From: Pseudomonas nitroreducens | Lineage (GTDB): Bacteria > Pseudomonadota > Gammaproteobacteria > Pseudomonadales > Pseudomonadaceae | Reading direction: 5' to 3' | Length of the DNA stretch: 64,000 nt | Assembly: GCF_014204515.1 (NCBI RefSeq) | Contig: NZ_JACHLI010000001.1 | Location: 124,001-188,000 of the forward strand | Translations under genes and position numbers: made by a program | Shown here: positions 50,309 to 59,660 of the stretch, piece by piece | How the letters are laid out: every line of letters begins with the position of its first letter | Numbering within the stretch: the stretch's first letter is position 1 | Notes under the pieces: model-generated | Databases searched by the model: none | Told to the model about the DNA's origin: nothing | What the model saw: the letters and a program-made list of their open reading frames with translations, nothing else

Positions 50309-52606
50309 ATGTTCAACGAGCTGTCCAAGAAAATGCAGGACAACCTGCGTAAATTCGGGATTGATGAGCCATGGCAGCTCCTGTTCAGCCTCCCCAAGAA
50401 CTACGACGATTTCACCAAGCCGGCACTATTGTCGGATTGCTTGAAACTGGATGTGGGAGACGGGTTCTACATCCAGGCCATGGTCTCCGGGGTTAGAACA
50501 AACACTGAGGTCGAGCAAGACAAGCGGAGCAAGGGCCAAGACGTCAAAGTCGCTGCACGCCCGTATTTGAAGATTGATGTCACTGATGGTGTGACCACGA
50601 AGTCCCCCCTGCACTTTGGATTCCAAGAGCCGTGGCTCAACGTCAAAAAACACCAACTCGGCAAGATCATCCAGCTCAGCGGAAGGATCGGCTCCTACAA
50701 AGGAGAAAACACCCTTGAGAACCTGAACCTCGTCCCTTACGAGGAGCAGGGCAAGATCAACCCCCGCTATAGGGGAAAAAAGGGGCTGATCGCTGAAGGC
50801 ACCATCGCAGAGCTGACCAAGATTGCACTTCTGCACAGCGTCGATGATGCAGCTAAGAAGATCTGCGAGACACTCGGCGAGGACGAGGCCAAAGTCCTCA
50901 GGAGCTGCGGCATAAAGTTCAACAGCCTGAAGCACCTGATCACCACGCTTCACATGCCCAGGACTTCGGAAGACCTCAGCAAGGCCCTCAATGGCGCCAG
51001 GAGGCTCAATGCCTACCTGGGCATCCGGCAGGCCATGGAGTCGACTATTCGCAAGCCTGTGCCCTCTGCAGCCGTCCCAATCGACAAGGAACTGATCAAG
51101 AGCCTGGTCGACCGCCACCCGTTCACCCCAACCGGCGATCAGCGCCGGGCGATCTGGGAGATGATCAAAGGGATGTCGCAGAACGTGCCCATGGACATGC
51201 TGCTGAGCGCTGACGTGGGTAACGGCAAGACCATGGCATTCGGTATTGGCGCGGCTTATATGGCTTCGCAAGGCAAGAACGTGGTTATTCTCCTCCCAAA
51301 CGCCGCCCTGGCCAACCAGGTGTATGACGAGATCAGCAGCTGGTATCCGGAGCTCAAAATGCACCTGGTGCAGAAGGGCTTCAAAGGGACGGTTGAAGAG
51401 GGCTCCATCCTAGTCGGCACCAGTGCAGTCAACTCCTGGTTGAAGAAGAACCCGGAGTGGCGCGTGCACATGGCAATCACCGACGAACAGCAGAAGATGG
51501 GCGTGCTGCAGCGTCAGGAAATCAGCAAGGAGTACACCCACATCCTTGAGGCAACGGCCACACCGATTCCTCGGACGATGGCACAGACTCTTTTTGGCAA
51601 CAAATCCGTCTGCTTCATCGAAGACAGCCCGGTTAAGAAGGAAATTGCAACCCACCTGATGGGTAATACCTTCCCCGAGCGCCGCAAGGTCATGGATCTC
51701 CTGGAGAAGGCCCTGGCGGACGGTAACAAGATCGCCGTCATCTACCCCTTGGTGGCGGAGAAGCAGGCCCATTACTACCACATCGCCGCGCAGAGTCTAA
51801 AAGAGGCCGAGAAGATCGCTGCGATGCTCAAGAAGACCGGTACGAGCATCAAGGATGTGACTGGAGTCGCGGATGCCCCTGATCTCCTGAAGCGCCTGGA
51901 TGCCGACCGCGATACAGGGTTCGTTGTGGAGGTGCATGCAGAGGATATCGCCCAAGAGCGAATCCAGCAGCGATTTGATGAGTACCTCAAAGAGAATGCC
52001 TCCCTGGTGACGTACTTGGGCTCCCTGGTGGATGAGGCCCTCGTCCAGAAGAACCGGGCAACCATTGAGGCCGGCGCCAGGATGTGGGAAGCCAAGCACC
52101 CCGGTAGGGTGAAAGTCCTGCACGGCCGTGCTGACGAAGATGAAAAGACACGCGTTATCAAAGAGATGAACGCCGGCAACGGGGACATCCTGGTAGCTAC
52201 AACCCTGGTTGAGATCGGCGTGACCATCGACAAGCTAGTGTGCCTGGTCGTTGTGGACGCAGAGAACTTGGGTGCATACACCTTGCACCAGTTGAGGGGA
52301 CGGCTAGTCCGCAAAGGCGGGAAGGGCGACTTCTACATGCTCGCAGGGTCGAAGCTGGAAGACCTGTCTGACACCGCCCGTGACCGTCTACGCTTGCTGA
52401 TCAAGTACACCAAGGGCTCCGACATCGCTATGCACGACATGGATCAGCGTGGGTTCGGCAGCTTCAAGGAGGGCGGCAAGCAGAACGGCTTCACCGACGG
52501 CCTGTTCCCAGGCCTCAAGCTGTCCGCCAGTGAGTTGGAGAATTTCCTGCAGGAAGTCAGCGCCGAGATTAAGGCCCGTAACAACAATACGTCGCTGAGC
52601 CTCTAA
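50309..52606 (+). CDS. recG: RecG-like branch-migration helicase
   Basis: 765 aa from the ATG after AGGGGAG; another ATG two codons earlier is possible. An N-terminal wedge/OB region (about 30-160) is followed by the SF2 motor: LSADVGNGKTMAFG (Walker A), TDEQQKMGVLQR, where RecG has DEQHRFGVxQR, ATATPIPRT, then VLHGRADEDEKTRV, ILVATTLVEIGVTI and LHQLRGRLVRKG. The DEQH-to-DEQQ change sits in the Walker B box but Gln is tolerated in related helicases. Reverses stalled forks. Confidence 0.87.
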   Translation: MFNELSKKMQDNLRKFGIDEPWQLLFSLPKNYDDFTKPALLSDCLKLDVGDGFYIQAMVSGVRTNTEVEQDKRSKGQDVKVAARPYLKIDVTDGVTTKSPLHFGFQEPWLNVKKHQLGKIIQLSGRIGSYKGENTLENLNLVPYEEQGKINPRYRGKKGLIAEGTIAELTKIALLHSVDDAAKKICETLGEDEAKVLRSCGIKFNSLKHLITTLHMPRTSEDLSKALNGARRLNAYLGIRQAMESTIRKPVPSAAVPIDKELIKSLVDRHPFTPTGDQRRAIWEMIKGMSQNVPMDMLLSADVGNGKTMAFGIGAAYMASQGKNVVILLPNAALANQVYDEISSWYPELKMHLVQKGFKGTVEEGSILVGTSAVNSWLKKNPEWRVHMAITDEQQKMGVLQRQEISKEYTHILEATATPIPRTMAQTLFGNKSVCFIEDSPVKKEIATHLMGNTFPERRKVMDLLEKALADGNKIAVIYPLVAEKQAHYYHIAAQSLKEAEKIAAMLKKTGTSIKDVTGVADAPDLLKRLDADRDTGFVVEVHAEDIAQERIQQRFDEYLKENASLVTYLGSLVDEALVQKNRATIEAGARMWEAKHPGRVKVLHGRADEDEKTRVIKEMNAGNGDILVATTLVEIGVTIDKLVCLVVVDAENLGAYTLHQLRGRLVRKGGKGDFYMLAGSKLEDLSDTARDRLRLLIKYTKGSDIAMHDMDQRGFGSFKEGGKQNGFTDGLFPGLKLSASELENFLQEVSAEIKARNNNTSLSL

Positions 52607-52712
52607 TATGACCAAAATGTAAGCCGGCGACTCAATCCCAAGTAGGAAGTTCAAAATATTTTTGAACAAATTGCCGGTTAGGTTGTCATGTCAATTGCTC
52701 AGAATGTTCAAC

Positions 52713-52745
52713 AGAGGGGGCTCCCACGTGGAACCCCCTCTTTTT
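52713..52745 (+). terminator. Terminator after the recG-like gene
   Basis: AGAGGGGG ... CCCCCTCT hairpin followed by TTTT, about 105 bp after the stop. Confidence 0.85.
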
Positions 52746-53054
52746 AGCGGGTTATTGGCGGCCTCAAAAGCGGAAGCCATTCTTCCGCAGGCCAATGGCT
52801 GCGGGGTCTGCAGATGGTCTGACCAGTCCCGGCGGGCACGCAGGCATTTCAGACAATTCTTATGGAATCCTTGCCCACAGGCGTGATCTCATTTCTGGGA
52901 AAAGGTTCGCAAAAGCGCCTGTAAACCGACGAAAGCTGGCGTCGGAAAGATGGCACTAAGGCCGAACTGTGACGTATGTCCGTTTGTTACCCGGTGTGTG
53001 TCAATTGATGAACAAAGGAAGGCGGCGGAATATGCGAAAATTGCGTCAATGAGA
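52746..53054. other. Intergenic region with no gene seen
   Basis: About 300 bp between a terminator and the next promoter. Short open frames lack ribosome sites. A small CCGACGAAAGCTGGCGTCGG hairpin lies near 52927. No other structure was noticed. Confidence 0.5.
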
Positions 53055-53083
53055 TTGACAGCTTGTCAATTTATCAATAATGT
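53055..53083 (+). promoter_or_regulatory. Promoter with TTGACA-N3-TGTCAA operator
   Basis: TTGACA (53055-53060), 17-bp spacer, TAATGT (53078-53083). The -35 is the left half of the inverted repeat TTGACAGCTTGTCAA (53055-53069), so a repressor bound here would block polymerase. Confidence 0.65.
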
Positions 53084-53159
53084 TCACCCTACCGATATCC
53101 AACACACCCTGCTTACCTGATGAGCGCATTCTCAATTCACGACACCAAGGAGGTGACGC

Positions 53160-54335
53160 ATGACTGAGACCAGGGACGAAATCGCAATCGCAGCAATCAC
53201 TTCTGCCCAACTGCTGCGCGAGCCGCTCGCCGAGCTCGAAAACACCGCAAGCGGACTGCAAGTCGTAGTCGAGAGCCTGCTGGGAAATACCCCGCGCCCG
53301 GCCACCGACCTGCCCCTGGACAAGGCTCGCACCGAACTCCTCAAGCTGAACAGCGAGCTGAATTCGCTGCGCGCTGATCACGAGGGCTTGCTGGCCCTGA
53401 AATTCGCCGAGCCGTCCGAGCACGAAGGCCTGGAAGAAGTCGCCATTGCCCGTACCAAGGTCGGCGACATCTACTTCTTCATCGAACAGCTGGCAGACCA
53501 GGTGAAGATGTGTGCCGCTCAGCTGCCGAAAGACAGCCCGATCCTGGATCGCGTCGACGACACCCTGGAAGAGCTGAACGGTGGCCTGAAACAGTGCCGC
53601 GCCGTGATGCGCGCTCTGCCTGAACTGGGCATGAGCTTCAGCGACTTCAAGCCGATGTCCAAGACTGCACGCCGCAAACTGGGCAAGGCCGGTCGTCCGA
53701 GTGCTCCGCTGGAAGCTCAGATCTCCCGCGCCCAAGCTGCTGTCGACGACATGCTGAAGTACATCATTGCCGTGTCCGGTGGTCAGATCAAGACCCTGGA
53801 GCAAGCACTGAAAGGTGTTACCCCCAGCCGTCGTGGTCGCCCCGCTACCAGCCCGATGGGTCGACTGGAGCGCGAAATTCTGCGCGAAGTGCAAGACCTG
53901 GAACGCCTGAGCGCCGAAGAGAACGACAGCCGCGAGCACCTGCAGAAACTGGAGCGCCGCCGCAAGAAGATTGCTCGTCTGCGCCAGGAAGTGCAGGAGC
54001 TCGAAAGCGAGCTGGTTGGCGAAGACAAGGTCATGCGCACGCTGGAGAAGCTGCGCTTCGAGCACGACCAGCTGCGTACTGCTGAATATGCAGCTACTGG
54101 CGATGAGCAGTTGAAGATCCTGATGCTCATCCTGGAAAACGAGCGCCAACAGCTGATCGCCGCAGAAGAGCTGCGCGCGTACAAGCCGGACATCCGCGTG
54201 AGCGTCCCTCACAAGGTCAATCCTGGCCACACTCGCTCTCAGATCGAGCGCCTGCGTATGACCGGTAAGCTCAAAGAGGCCGATCTCCAGCGCCTGGCCG
54301 ACTACGAAAAGCAAATCGAGCAGTTCGGCAGCTAA
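53160..54335 (+). CDS. Abundant-type coiled-coil protein with AT-hook-like motifs
   Basis: 391 aa, preceded by AAGGAGGTGA, a near-complete Shine-Dalgarno match, 3 bp before the ATG, and with strongly biased codons (CTG, GAA, CGC, GGT) typical of highly expressed genes. N-terminal ~150 residues are helical. Two short basic GRP motifs (GKAGRPSAP near 178, SRRGRPATSP near 225) resemble AT-hooks that bind the minor groove. Then a ~110-residue coiled coil (LEREILREVQDLERLSAEEN onward) and a mixed C-terminal tail. Likely a structural DNA-binding protein; no known family recognised. Confidence 0.75.
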   Translation: MTETRDEIAIAAITSAQLLREPLAELENTASGLQVVVESLLGNTPRPATDLPLDKARTELLKLNSELNSLRADHEGLLALKFAEPSEHEGLEEVAIARTKVGDIYFFIEQLADQVKMCAAQLPKDSPILDRVDDTLEELNGGLKQCRAVMRALPELGMSFSDFKPMSKTARRKLGKAGRPSAPLEAQISRAQAAVDDMLKYIIAVSGGQIKTLEQALKGVTPSRRGRPATSPMGRLEREILREVQDLERLSAEENDSREHLQKLERRRKKIARLRQEVQELESELVGEDKVMRTLEKLRFEHDQLRTAEYAATGDEQLKILMLILENERQQLIAAEELRAYKPDIRVSVPHKVNPGHTRSQIERLRMTGKLKEADLQRLADYEKQIEQFGS

Positions 54336-54351
54336 GCCAGACCGCTTAAAC

Positions 54352-54381
54352 AAAAAAGGGCACCCGATGGGTGCCCTTTTT
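54352..54381. terminator. Bidirectional terminator
   Basis: AAAAAAGGGCACCC GAT GGGTGCCCTTTTT between the coiled-coil gene and the convergent membrane-protein gene. Confidence 0.92.
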
Positions 54382-54394
54382 CATTTGCGACGAC

Positions 54395-54862
54395 TTACTT
54401 GTCCTGGCGCTGGGTTTTTACCCTTACCTCAGCCACCGGCTTTTTCAGCCAGTAGAAGCTCATCCAGTAGCTCAAGGTGAGCAGATCGCCGAAAAGTCGT
54501 GCATCCCTACGGCTACGGTAGATATGCACGCCTAGCCAGACGAGGAGGGCGCCCAGGACGATGAGTGTGTAAGAGCCCCACATGGGCATCAGCTCGATCC
54601 GGCCGTTGGCCAGCAACCGCATGCCGATCTCCTGCAGGTTGGCGTTCCAGCCCTCGTTGTTGGCAATGTCGACCCAGATCAGCGGCATAGCCGACTTCGC
54701 GATCAACGGGAAGAACGCGAAAACCATGGCTGCAGCGCCAAGGATACCCAAGGCCACGGCATAACCGATTCGCCACTTCGCGCGCTGATCTACCGCGCGC
54801 GCATAGCTCAGCTGATCTTCATCAACGAAGCTTCGGCTGTGTTTATGAACCCCATCAGACAA
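54395..54862 (-). CDS. Small inner-membrane protein
   Basis: 155 aa from a TTG 4 bp after GGAGGTGG; no in-frame ATG exists before the first membrane helix, so the rare start is the best choice. Two clear transmembrane helices (about 32-55 and 98-115) with a ~40-residue loop between them, and a shorter hydrophobic stretch (LLTLSYWMSFYWL) near the C terminus. Its 5' end overlaps the phosphatase-fold gene by 55 bp, so expression is coupled. Function unknown. Confidence 0.65.
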   Translation of the reverse strand: MSDGVHKHSRSFVDEDQLSYARAVDQRAKWRIGYAVALGILGAAAMVFAFFPLIAKSAMPLIWVDIANNEGWNANLQEIGMRLLANGRIELMPMWGSYTLIVLGALLVWLGVHIYRSRRDARLFGDLLTLSYWMSFYWLKKPVAEVRVKTQRQDK

Positions 54863-55617
54863 GATCCACCTCCAGGTAGTGATGCAACGAACGAGTTAAG
54901 CTCCAGATAGGCTACCAGGCTGTCGTTCCGATAGCGCGGGCCTTGGTTGGTCTGGCCGGAGCTGAGCATGATCAAGCGGTTGCCGAGCTCTAGGACGGGC
55001 TCTGGCAGGCTATCCGGGGTCTCGCCGGCAATCTCGGTCTGAAAACCCGAGATCGACAGCAGAATATCCGGATTGGGAAAGCTCCTTTCTGTAACAATTA
55101 CACGAGAAGCCTTGAGTCCGGGCAGGCGGCCCTCGAAGCCACGAAGCAGCGTCATGGGCTCACCATCGCGCACCAGGAGGTCAGCCTTGAGGCGTTTCCA
55201 TTGGCAACCCTCAGGAAGGGGCCTGGAAGCGCATACAGCAATGCCTTCGGCCGTTTCCACCTCGATGGCCAGGGGCAGTGCTTCCAGCGCACCACGCAGC
55301 GCCTCTCGGGCGCCTTCATCGAGCAGGTTCATCCACTGACCGACCAAAGAAGCAACCTTTTGCCCGGAAAGGCGAGTCAGCATTGCCAGTTCATTCAAGC
55401 CGGCGACCGCTTTAACCCAGGGCTTTGAAAGCCAATTGGAGGCTTCCTTCGACGTGTATGTGAATCCGAGGAAATTACCGTTCAGGATCAGAAGATCTTT
55501 CTTCGCATCGAAGTCGACTTTTTCAACCAATTTGCTTAGGGCAGCAAAATTGCCAAAAAGATCGCTGACAACTAGAACCCTTGAATATTGGGCGCTGGAA
55601 ATTGACAGGACTCGCAC
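54808..55617 (-). CDS. Degenerate PPP-family (calcineurin-like) phosphatase fold, probably inactive
   Basis: About 269 aa from a GTG after AGGTGG; the frame is open to 55671. It keeps the layout of PrpA/PP1-type phosphatases (VLVVSDLFGNFAALSKLVEKV, DLLILNGNFLGF, SKEASNWL, PWVKAVAGLNELAM), but the metal ligands are replaced. The first motif DxH is DLF (19-21), GDxxDRG is NGNFLGF (46-52), and GNHE is GLNE (73-76). It is therefore probably a non-catalytic binding or sensor protein. Overlaps the membrane-protein gene and is divergent from the EAL gene. Confidence 0.7.
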   Translation of the reverse strand: MRVLSISSAQYSRVLVVSDLFGNFAALSKLVEKVDFDAKKDLLILNGNFLGFTYTSKEASNWLSKPWVKAVAGLNELAMLTRLSGQKVASLVGQWMNLLDEGAREALRGALEALPLAIEVETAEGIAVCASRPLPEGCQWKRLKADLLVRDGEPMTLLRGFEGRLPGLKASRVIVTERSFPNPDILLSISGFQTEIAGETPDSLPEPVLELGNRLIMLSSGQTNQGPRYRNDSLVAYLELNSFVASLPGGGSCLMGFINTAEASLMKIS

Positions 55618-55711
55618 GTATCCACCTGTTATCTGATCTATAACGGAGATCCGCGCGGCATCGCATACCACTCATTGGAGCAAGCTCCTATGATGGCGGC
55701 GAGGAGAAGCC

Positions 55712-56440
55712 ATGCAGCGCGAAAACCACTACGTGTATCAGCCCATCGTGGACATGCAGAGCCTAGCGCTGGTGCGTTATGAGGCGCTGCTGAGAGTTGC
55801 GGGAGTGTGCAATATCGAGGAGTACATCAAAGGCCTCGAGCACACTGGCGCAATTATCGATCTAGATCTGATGACCCTACGAACGGTCATCAGCGAGGCT
55901 GAGGCTATTGCTCACCCTAAACCGACTCCTGTCGCGGTAAATATATCAGCGATCAGTCTTTCTGACTCCCTTTTTCAGAGAAAGGCGATTGATGTACTGA
56001 TGAATCGAAAGAGCAGAGTTGTTCTTTCCCTGGAAATTACAGAAACGGCGCCAATTAAGAACCTGAACCTCGCCATGCTTTTCATCCATAAATTGCACCG
56101 TGCCGGCTGCACTGTCGGCATGGATGACTACGGCGAAGGTCACGCCAACCTGGAGCTAATCGACGACCTGGGCCTGGACTACATCAAGCTAGCTTCGTCG
56201 CTCACGATCAACCTTGAAACCAGCAGTGCGGCCAGGAACCTGTGCCGGCACGCGATCATTGCCGCAGACGAGAAGTGCATCGACGTCGTCGCCGAGCACA
56301 TCGACAAGGTCAGCCAGTACACCTTGCTTCGAGAAATGGGTATACACCAGGGACAAGGCTGGTTGTTTGCCAAGGCCGCTCCAAAGCTCACCGACGTCGA
56401 TGGCTTCGAATCCTACCTACGGAAGCAATTCCTGCCGTAA
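55712..56440 (+). CDS. EAL-domain protein (cyclic-di-GMP phosphodiesterase-like)
   Basis: 242 aa, a stand-alone EAL domain without sensor or GGDEF; ATG after GAGGAG. Catalytic positions are mostly kept: Glu24 in YEALLR, Asn77 in VNISA, Glu108 in LEITET, Asp138-Asp139 in GMDDYGEG, Lys159, Glu195 in VVAEHID, Gln213 in HQGQGWLF. KxD after the lysine reads KLA and AEGVE reads AEHID, so activity is likely but not sure. It could lower c-di-GMP in the host and so change motility or biofilm state. Confidence 0.88.
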   Translation: MQRENHYVYQPIVDMQSLALVRYEALLRVAGVCNIEEYIKGLEHTGAIIDLDLMTLRTVISEAEAIAHPKPTPVAVNISAISLSDSLFQRKAIDVLMNRKSRVVLSLEITETAPIKNLNLAMLFIHKLHRAGCTVGMDDYGEGHANLELIDDLGLDYIKLASSLTINLETSSAARNLCRHAIIAADEKCIDVVAEHIDKVSQYTLLREMGIHQGQGWLFAKAAPKLTDVDGFESYLRKQFLP

Positions 56441-56483
56441 AGCCCAGGAAGGGGCCCTGCAGGGGCTTCCAGACACAAAAGAA

Positions 56484-56505
56484 AAGGCCGGCTAACGCCG
56501 GCCTT
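56484..56505 (+). terminator. Terminator after the EAL gene
   Basis: AAGGCCGGC TAAC GCCGGCCTT, continuing GTCATTT; it could also serve the convergent operon. Confidence 0.75.
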
Positions 56506-56518
56506 GTCATTTCAGCCT

Positions 56519-56965
56519 TCAGGGCTCCATCGAGTCAGAGGGGCTGGAGGTAGATCGCTTGGGCTTCTTCTTGAACTCCACCCCGAAGTGGTTCTCCAGG
56601 ATGTCCATCATGAGTGCGAAGGCCTTGGGGCTTTTCTCTGCCATCTTAGCCCGGCCGGTGCCTATGCCCTCCTCAGGGAAGACCAGGGTTTTACCCTGGC
56701 GACCCAGCTTGAAGAGCTCACGCAACCTACTTTTTACCAGCTCAATCTCCTCCTCCTTGTCGGAGAAGAACGAGCTGGCCGCGTTGGAGGGCGCCACCTT
56801 GGTTGGCACACCGAAGGCATTGGGTTCGTCCCGGATCACGGCCTGGCCGGCGCCGGGAGCTTTGCCCTTACCTACCGTGTTGTCCCCAAAGACGAAAATG
56901 TCATTGGGGGCCTTTCGGCACTCATCGGCGGTGTAGGTTTTCACGTAACGGATTTTGAAGCCCAT
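56519..56965 (-). CDS. DUF7831-like small protein
   Basis: 148 aa from the ATG at MGFKIRYVKTY; upstream extension overlaps topB and is rejected. The segment IFVFGDNTVGKGKAPGAGQAV, then IRDEPNAFGVPTKVAPS is the signature of a phage/plasmid family I recall as DUF7831, with macro-domain-like glycines; function unknown. A basic, Ser/Pro-rich tail ends the protein. It is last in the operon of the Zn-ribbon, DUF1064, lytic transglycosylase and topB genes. Confidence 0.6.
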   Translation of the reverse strand: MGFKIRYVKTYTADECRKAPNDIFVFGDNTVGKGKAPGAGQAVIRDEPNAFGVPTKVAPSNAASSFFSDKEEEIELVKSRLRELFKLGRQGKTLVFPEEGIGTGRAKMAEKSPKAFALMMDILENHFGVEFKKKPKRSTSSPSDSMEP

Positions 56966-56981
56966 TTTGTTCACTTCTGGA

Positions 56982-59660
56982 TTATCGGCGTCCTGAGCCT
57001 GACCCTGGCCTAGCTGACCCCCTGGCAGAGCCCCCGGAGGACTTACTGCCGGCTGAGCCGCCAGACGAGGAACCGCTCTTGGAATCCTTGGCATGCTTAT
57101 CCAAGAATTGCTTACAAGCGGCGTAGCTTTCAAGCACTTCAGGCCCAGGCTTCTGATCGTCAGCCAGCCTCTCTATGATCTTCTTCGCGAAGTTGATCAT
57201 CGCCTGCGTCGGCGGATTCTGACCCTTGGCCTTGTCGTAGGCGGTTTTGTGGGCCTCGATGAAGGCGGATACCTTGGAGCGGTCTTTCTTGTCCTCCTCG
57301 CCTATCTTGATCCCCAGGGCTGCCTCGATCTTGGACACGTAGTCGATCTGCGCGTCACTCGGAGCACCCGGCGCACCGCCGGCCTCCCCAGGTGCCTTAC
57401 GCTTGATGCCGTGCTCATCCAGGAAGGCCTGGGCCTTCTTCGGATCAGATAGAGCACCAGACGGAACCTTGATGTTCTTGCGCTTGCAGACCGACTGGAT
57501 GAGTTCTTTCAGCTTTGGAGTTACGACATCAAGCTCACGCGGAAGAGGGGCGAGGCCCGCGTCCTTGTACTTGTTGTTCATCCAGTGGATGTAGTTCTCG
57601 ATCTTCGTGATGGTCGCATCGACGAATTTGGCCTGGAACTGGAGGGCCTCAGTATCGTCCTCGATTTCCACCAGCTGGGCCAACTGGCCCTCCCACTCTG
57701 CTGTGGTTTCGATCCTGTACATCCACTCGTGCCCGTTGTCGCACTGGTAGCGGATGTACTCATCGCCTTTCGGTTCACAGAAGATGTTCCCCTTGTCGCG
57801 CACGTCGATGTAGCCACGGGCACGAAGGTTCGGCAGAACCGTCTCCCTGGTCGAAGGCGTACCGATCCCCTCGGGCTTGTTAACGCCGTCAGCCAAATAG
57901 GCACGCATCACCGGGTCGTCGACATACTTGGCCGCTTTAAGCAGCACTTCTTCGAAGGAGCCTTCGTTAAAGCGGTTCGGACACTTCGTCTTACTCTCGA
58001 CCAGCTCGACTGCGGTGAGCGGGACAGGATCGTTCTTCTCCAGTTTCTGGAGAATGACATCGTCTTTCTTCTTCTCCGGAGGGAAGAAGGCCATGTAGCC
58101 AGGATCGATGAGACGGCGGCCCTGAGCTTTAAACACGGCATAGTCATGACCGAGCAGATCCTTCGTGGGAACCGCGATGGTGATCGTCTGGGTCGCTACG
58201 GTTGCCGGAGGCAGGTGTGCCTGGACGTAGCGTTTCGCGATCAGCTGGTAAGCAATACGCATGTGCTCGGCTGTGTGCACGATGCGATCCTTTACCTTCA
58301 TATTCGGTCGCATCGCTGCAAGGGCCGCTGCATCGACCTTGCGGTTCGAAGGAATGATCCCCCAGTGCTCAAGCTTCTTGTTGGGCGGCGCATAAGAATC
58401 AGGCAAGAAGGGTTTGTACTGCTGATCCTTGCCATCGTGGATGGCCATGGCCTTGTTCGCCGCTTCCGTGATTCCGGGTACATCCATCACGTTGTTGAAG
58501 CGCGAGTTACGCTCTTCGGGCGCGTAGAAGCTCTGCGGAATTTCTTTCTTGTCGGTACGCGCGTAAGAGGTGTAGCCCTGCAGATAGAGGTCTTCGAAGA
58601 CCGCCTGGGCCTGCTCGCCATTGATCTTCGTGGCCTTGATCAGAAGCGACTTGGCTTCAACCAGGTGGAAGGTGCCATCCGGATTGTCGGACTTGATGGC
58701 CTCTTTGTAGTCGATAACGATGGCACGATGGGCGTTTTCCATGAGGCGACGTTTAAAGTCGTCGACCATGGCTTTATCCGCCCACAGCGGTTCATCCAGC
58801 TGCTTTTTCTCAGCGTTACCGCGAGGAACCCAAAGGACACCCTTGGGCTGGGAGTCGATGATTTCCTGGGTGACTTTAGGGGCGTACTCGATGTGGGTGA
58901 GGGGGGTACCCTTGACGTCGAAGTCACCGAAGATGTTGAAGAACGGCTGTGCGACGAAGTTCTTGATCTTCTGCTCTTGCAGCCAGATCAGATAGAGGGC
59001 GGCGCCCTGAACCCGGCCGCTGGAGACAACCGACTCACGCTTATTCCCACGCCCAAGGTAACGACCCATTGCGCCACGGCGGGCCCAGTACGTCATATCC
59101 CGAACCAGGTGCATGTAAGCCCGGTCGCAGAGGCCGCGTGCCTCCGCAGAGCGATACCCTGATTTCTTTACATGACCAGGAAGCAGATTCGTGAAGGCCT
59201 TGTCGACCGATACCTTGTCGTAGCCTTCAGAGAGCCACAGGCGTTCGACCTTCCCCTTGAAATTGAAATGCTCGATGATCGCCCAGCCGATCCACTCACC
59301 CTCTCTATCAGGGTCAGTTGCGATAACGACGCTATCAGCATCCTTCAGGACGCTGCCGATTCGCTTGAGGCGATCCTGAGAAAGCTCCTTGTTGGAGCCA
59401 TCCGGTTCTTCAATCACCGGAACGGTCTTCACCGCTCTTGGAATAGGTGCGAGGGCGAACGGATTTTCCCACCCGAGGCCTGGCGTGATCTCATCCGGAT
59501 CCAGGTGCCGGGTAAGATGGCCTCGCGCCCATTGCATGACGTACAGGCGACCTTTGTGCGTACCCTCGTAGCCTCGATTCGTTCTTTGCCAGCCAAGGGC
59601 TGCTGCCAGGTCTTTTGCCTGGGGGCCCTTCTCGCAAACTACTGCTGTGTAAGACGACAT
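56982..59660 (-). CDS. topB: Type IA DNA topoisomerase (TopB/TraE-like)
   Basis: 892 aa. TOPRIM with Glu10 (VCEKG) and DPDRE (116-120); active-site Tyr366 in SYARTDKKE (family YxRTD). Carries EGIGTPSTRETV near residue 600. The C-terminal third has repeated ~40-residue units (PSDAQIDYVSKIEAALG, PTQAMINFAKKIIERL), as in plasmid TopB/TraE proteins, and ends in a Gly/Ser-rich basic tail. Decatenates single-strand-linked DNA during replication and transfer. The ATG abuts the stop of the transglycosylase gene (TAAATG). Confidence 0.92.
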   Translation of the reverse strand: MSSYTAVVCEKGPQAKDLAAALGWQRTNRGYEGTHKGRLYVMQWARGHLTRHLDPDEITPGLGWENPFALAPIPRAVKTVPVIEEPDGSNKELSQDRLKRIGSVLKDADSVVIATDPDREGEWIGWAIIEHFNFKGKVERLWLSEGYDKVSVDKAFTNLLPGHVKKSGYRSAEARGLCDRAYMHLVRDMTYWARRGAMGRYLGRGNKRESVVSSGRVQGAALYLIWLQEQKIKNFVAQPFFNIFGDFDVKGTPLTHIEYAPKVTQEIIDSQPKGVLWVPRGNAEKKQLDEPLWADKAMVDDFKRRLMENAHRAIVIDYKEAIKSDNPDGTFHLVEAKSLLIKATKINGEQAQAVFEDLYLQGYTSYARTDKKEIPQSFYAPEERNSRFNNVMDVPGITEAANKAMAIHDGKDQQYKPFLPDSYAPPNKKLEHWGIIPSNRKVDAAALAAMRPNMKVKDRIVHTAEHMRIAYQLIAKRYVQAHLPPATVATQTITIAVPTKDLLGHDYAVFKAQGRRLIDPGYMAFFPPEKKKDDVILQKLEKNDPVPLTAVELVESKTKCPNRFNEGSFEEVLLKAAKYVDDPVMRAYLADGVNKPEGIGTPSTRETVLPNLRARGYIDVRDKGNIFCEPKGDEYIRYQCDNGHEWMYRIETTAEWEGQLAQLVEIEDDTEALQFQAKFVDATITKIENYIHWMNNKYKDAGLAPLPRELDVVTPKLKELIQSVCKRKNIKVPSGALSDPKKAQAFLDEHGIKRKAPGEAGGAPGAPSDAQIDYVSKIEAALGIKIGEEDKKDRSKVSAFIEAHKTAYDKAKGQNPPTQAMINFAKKIIERLADDQKPGPEVLESYAACKQFLDKHAKDSKSGSSSGGSAGSKSSGGSARGSARPGSGSGRR

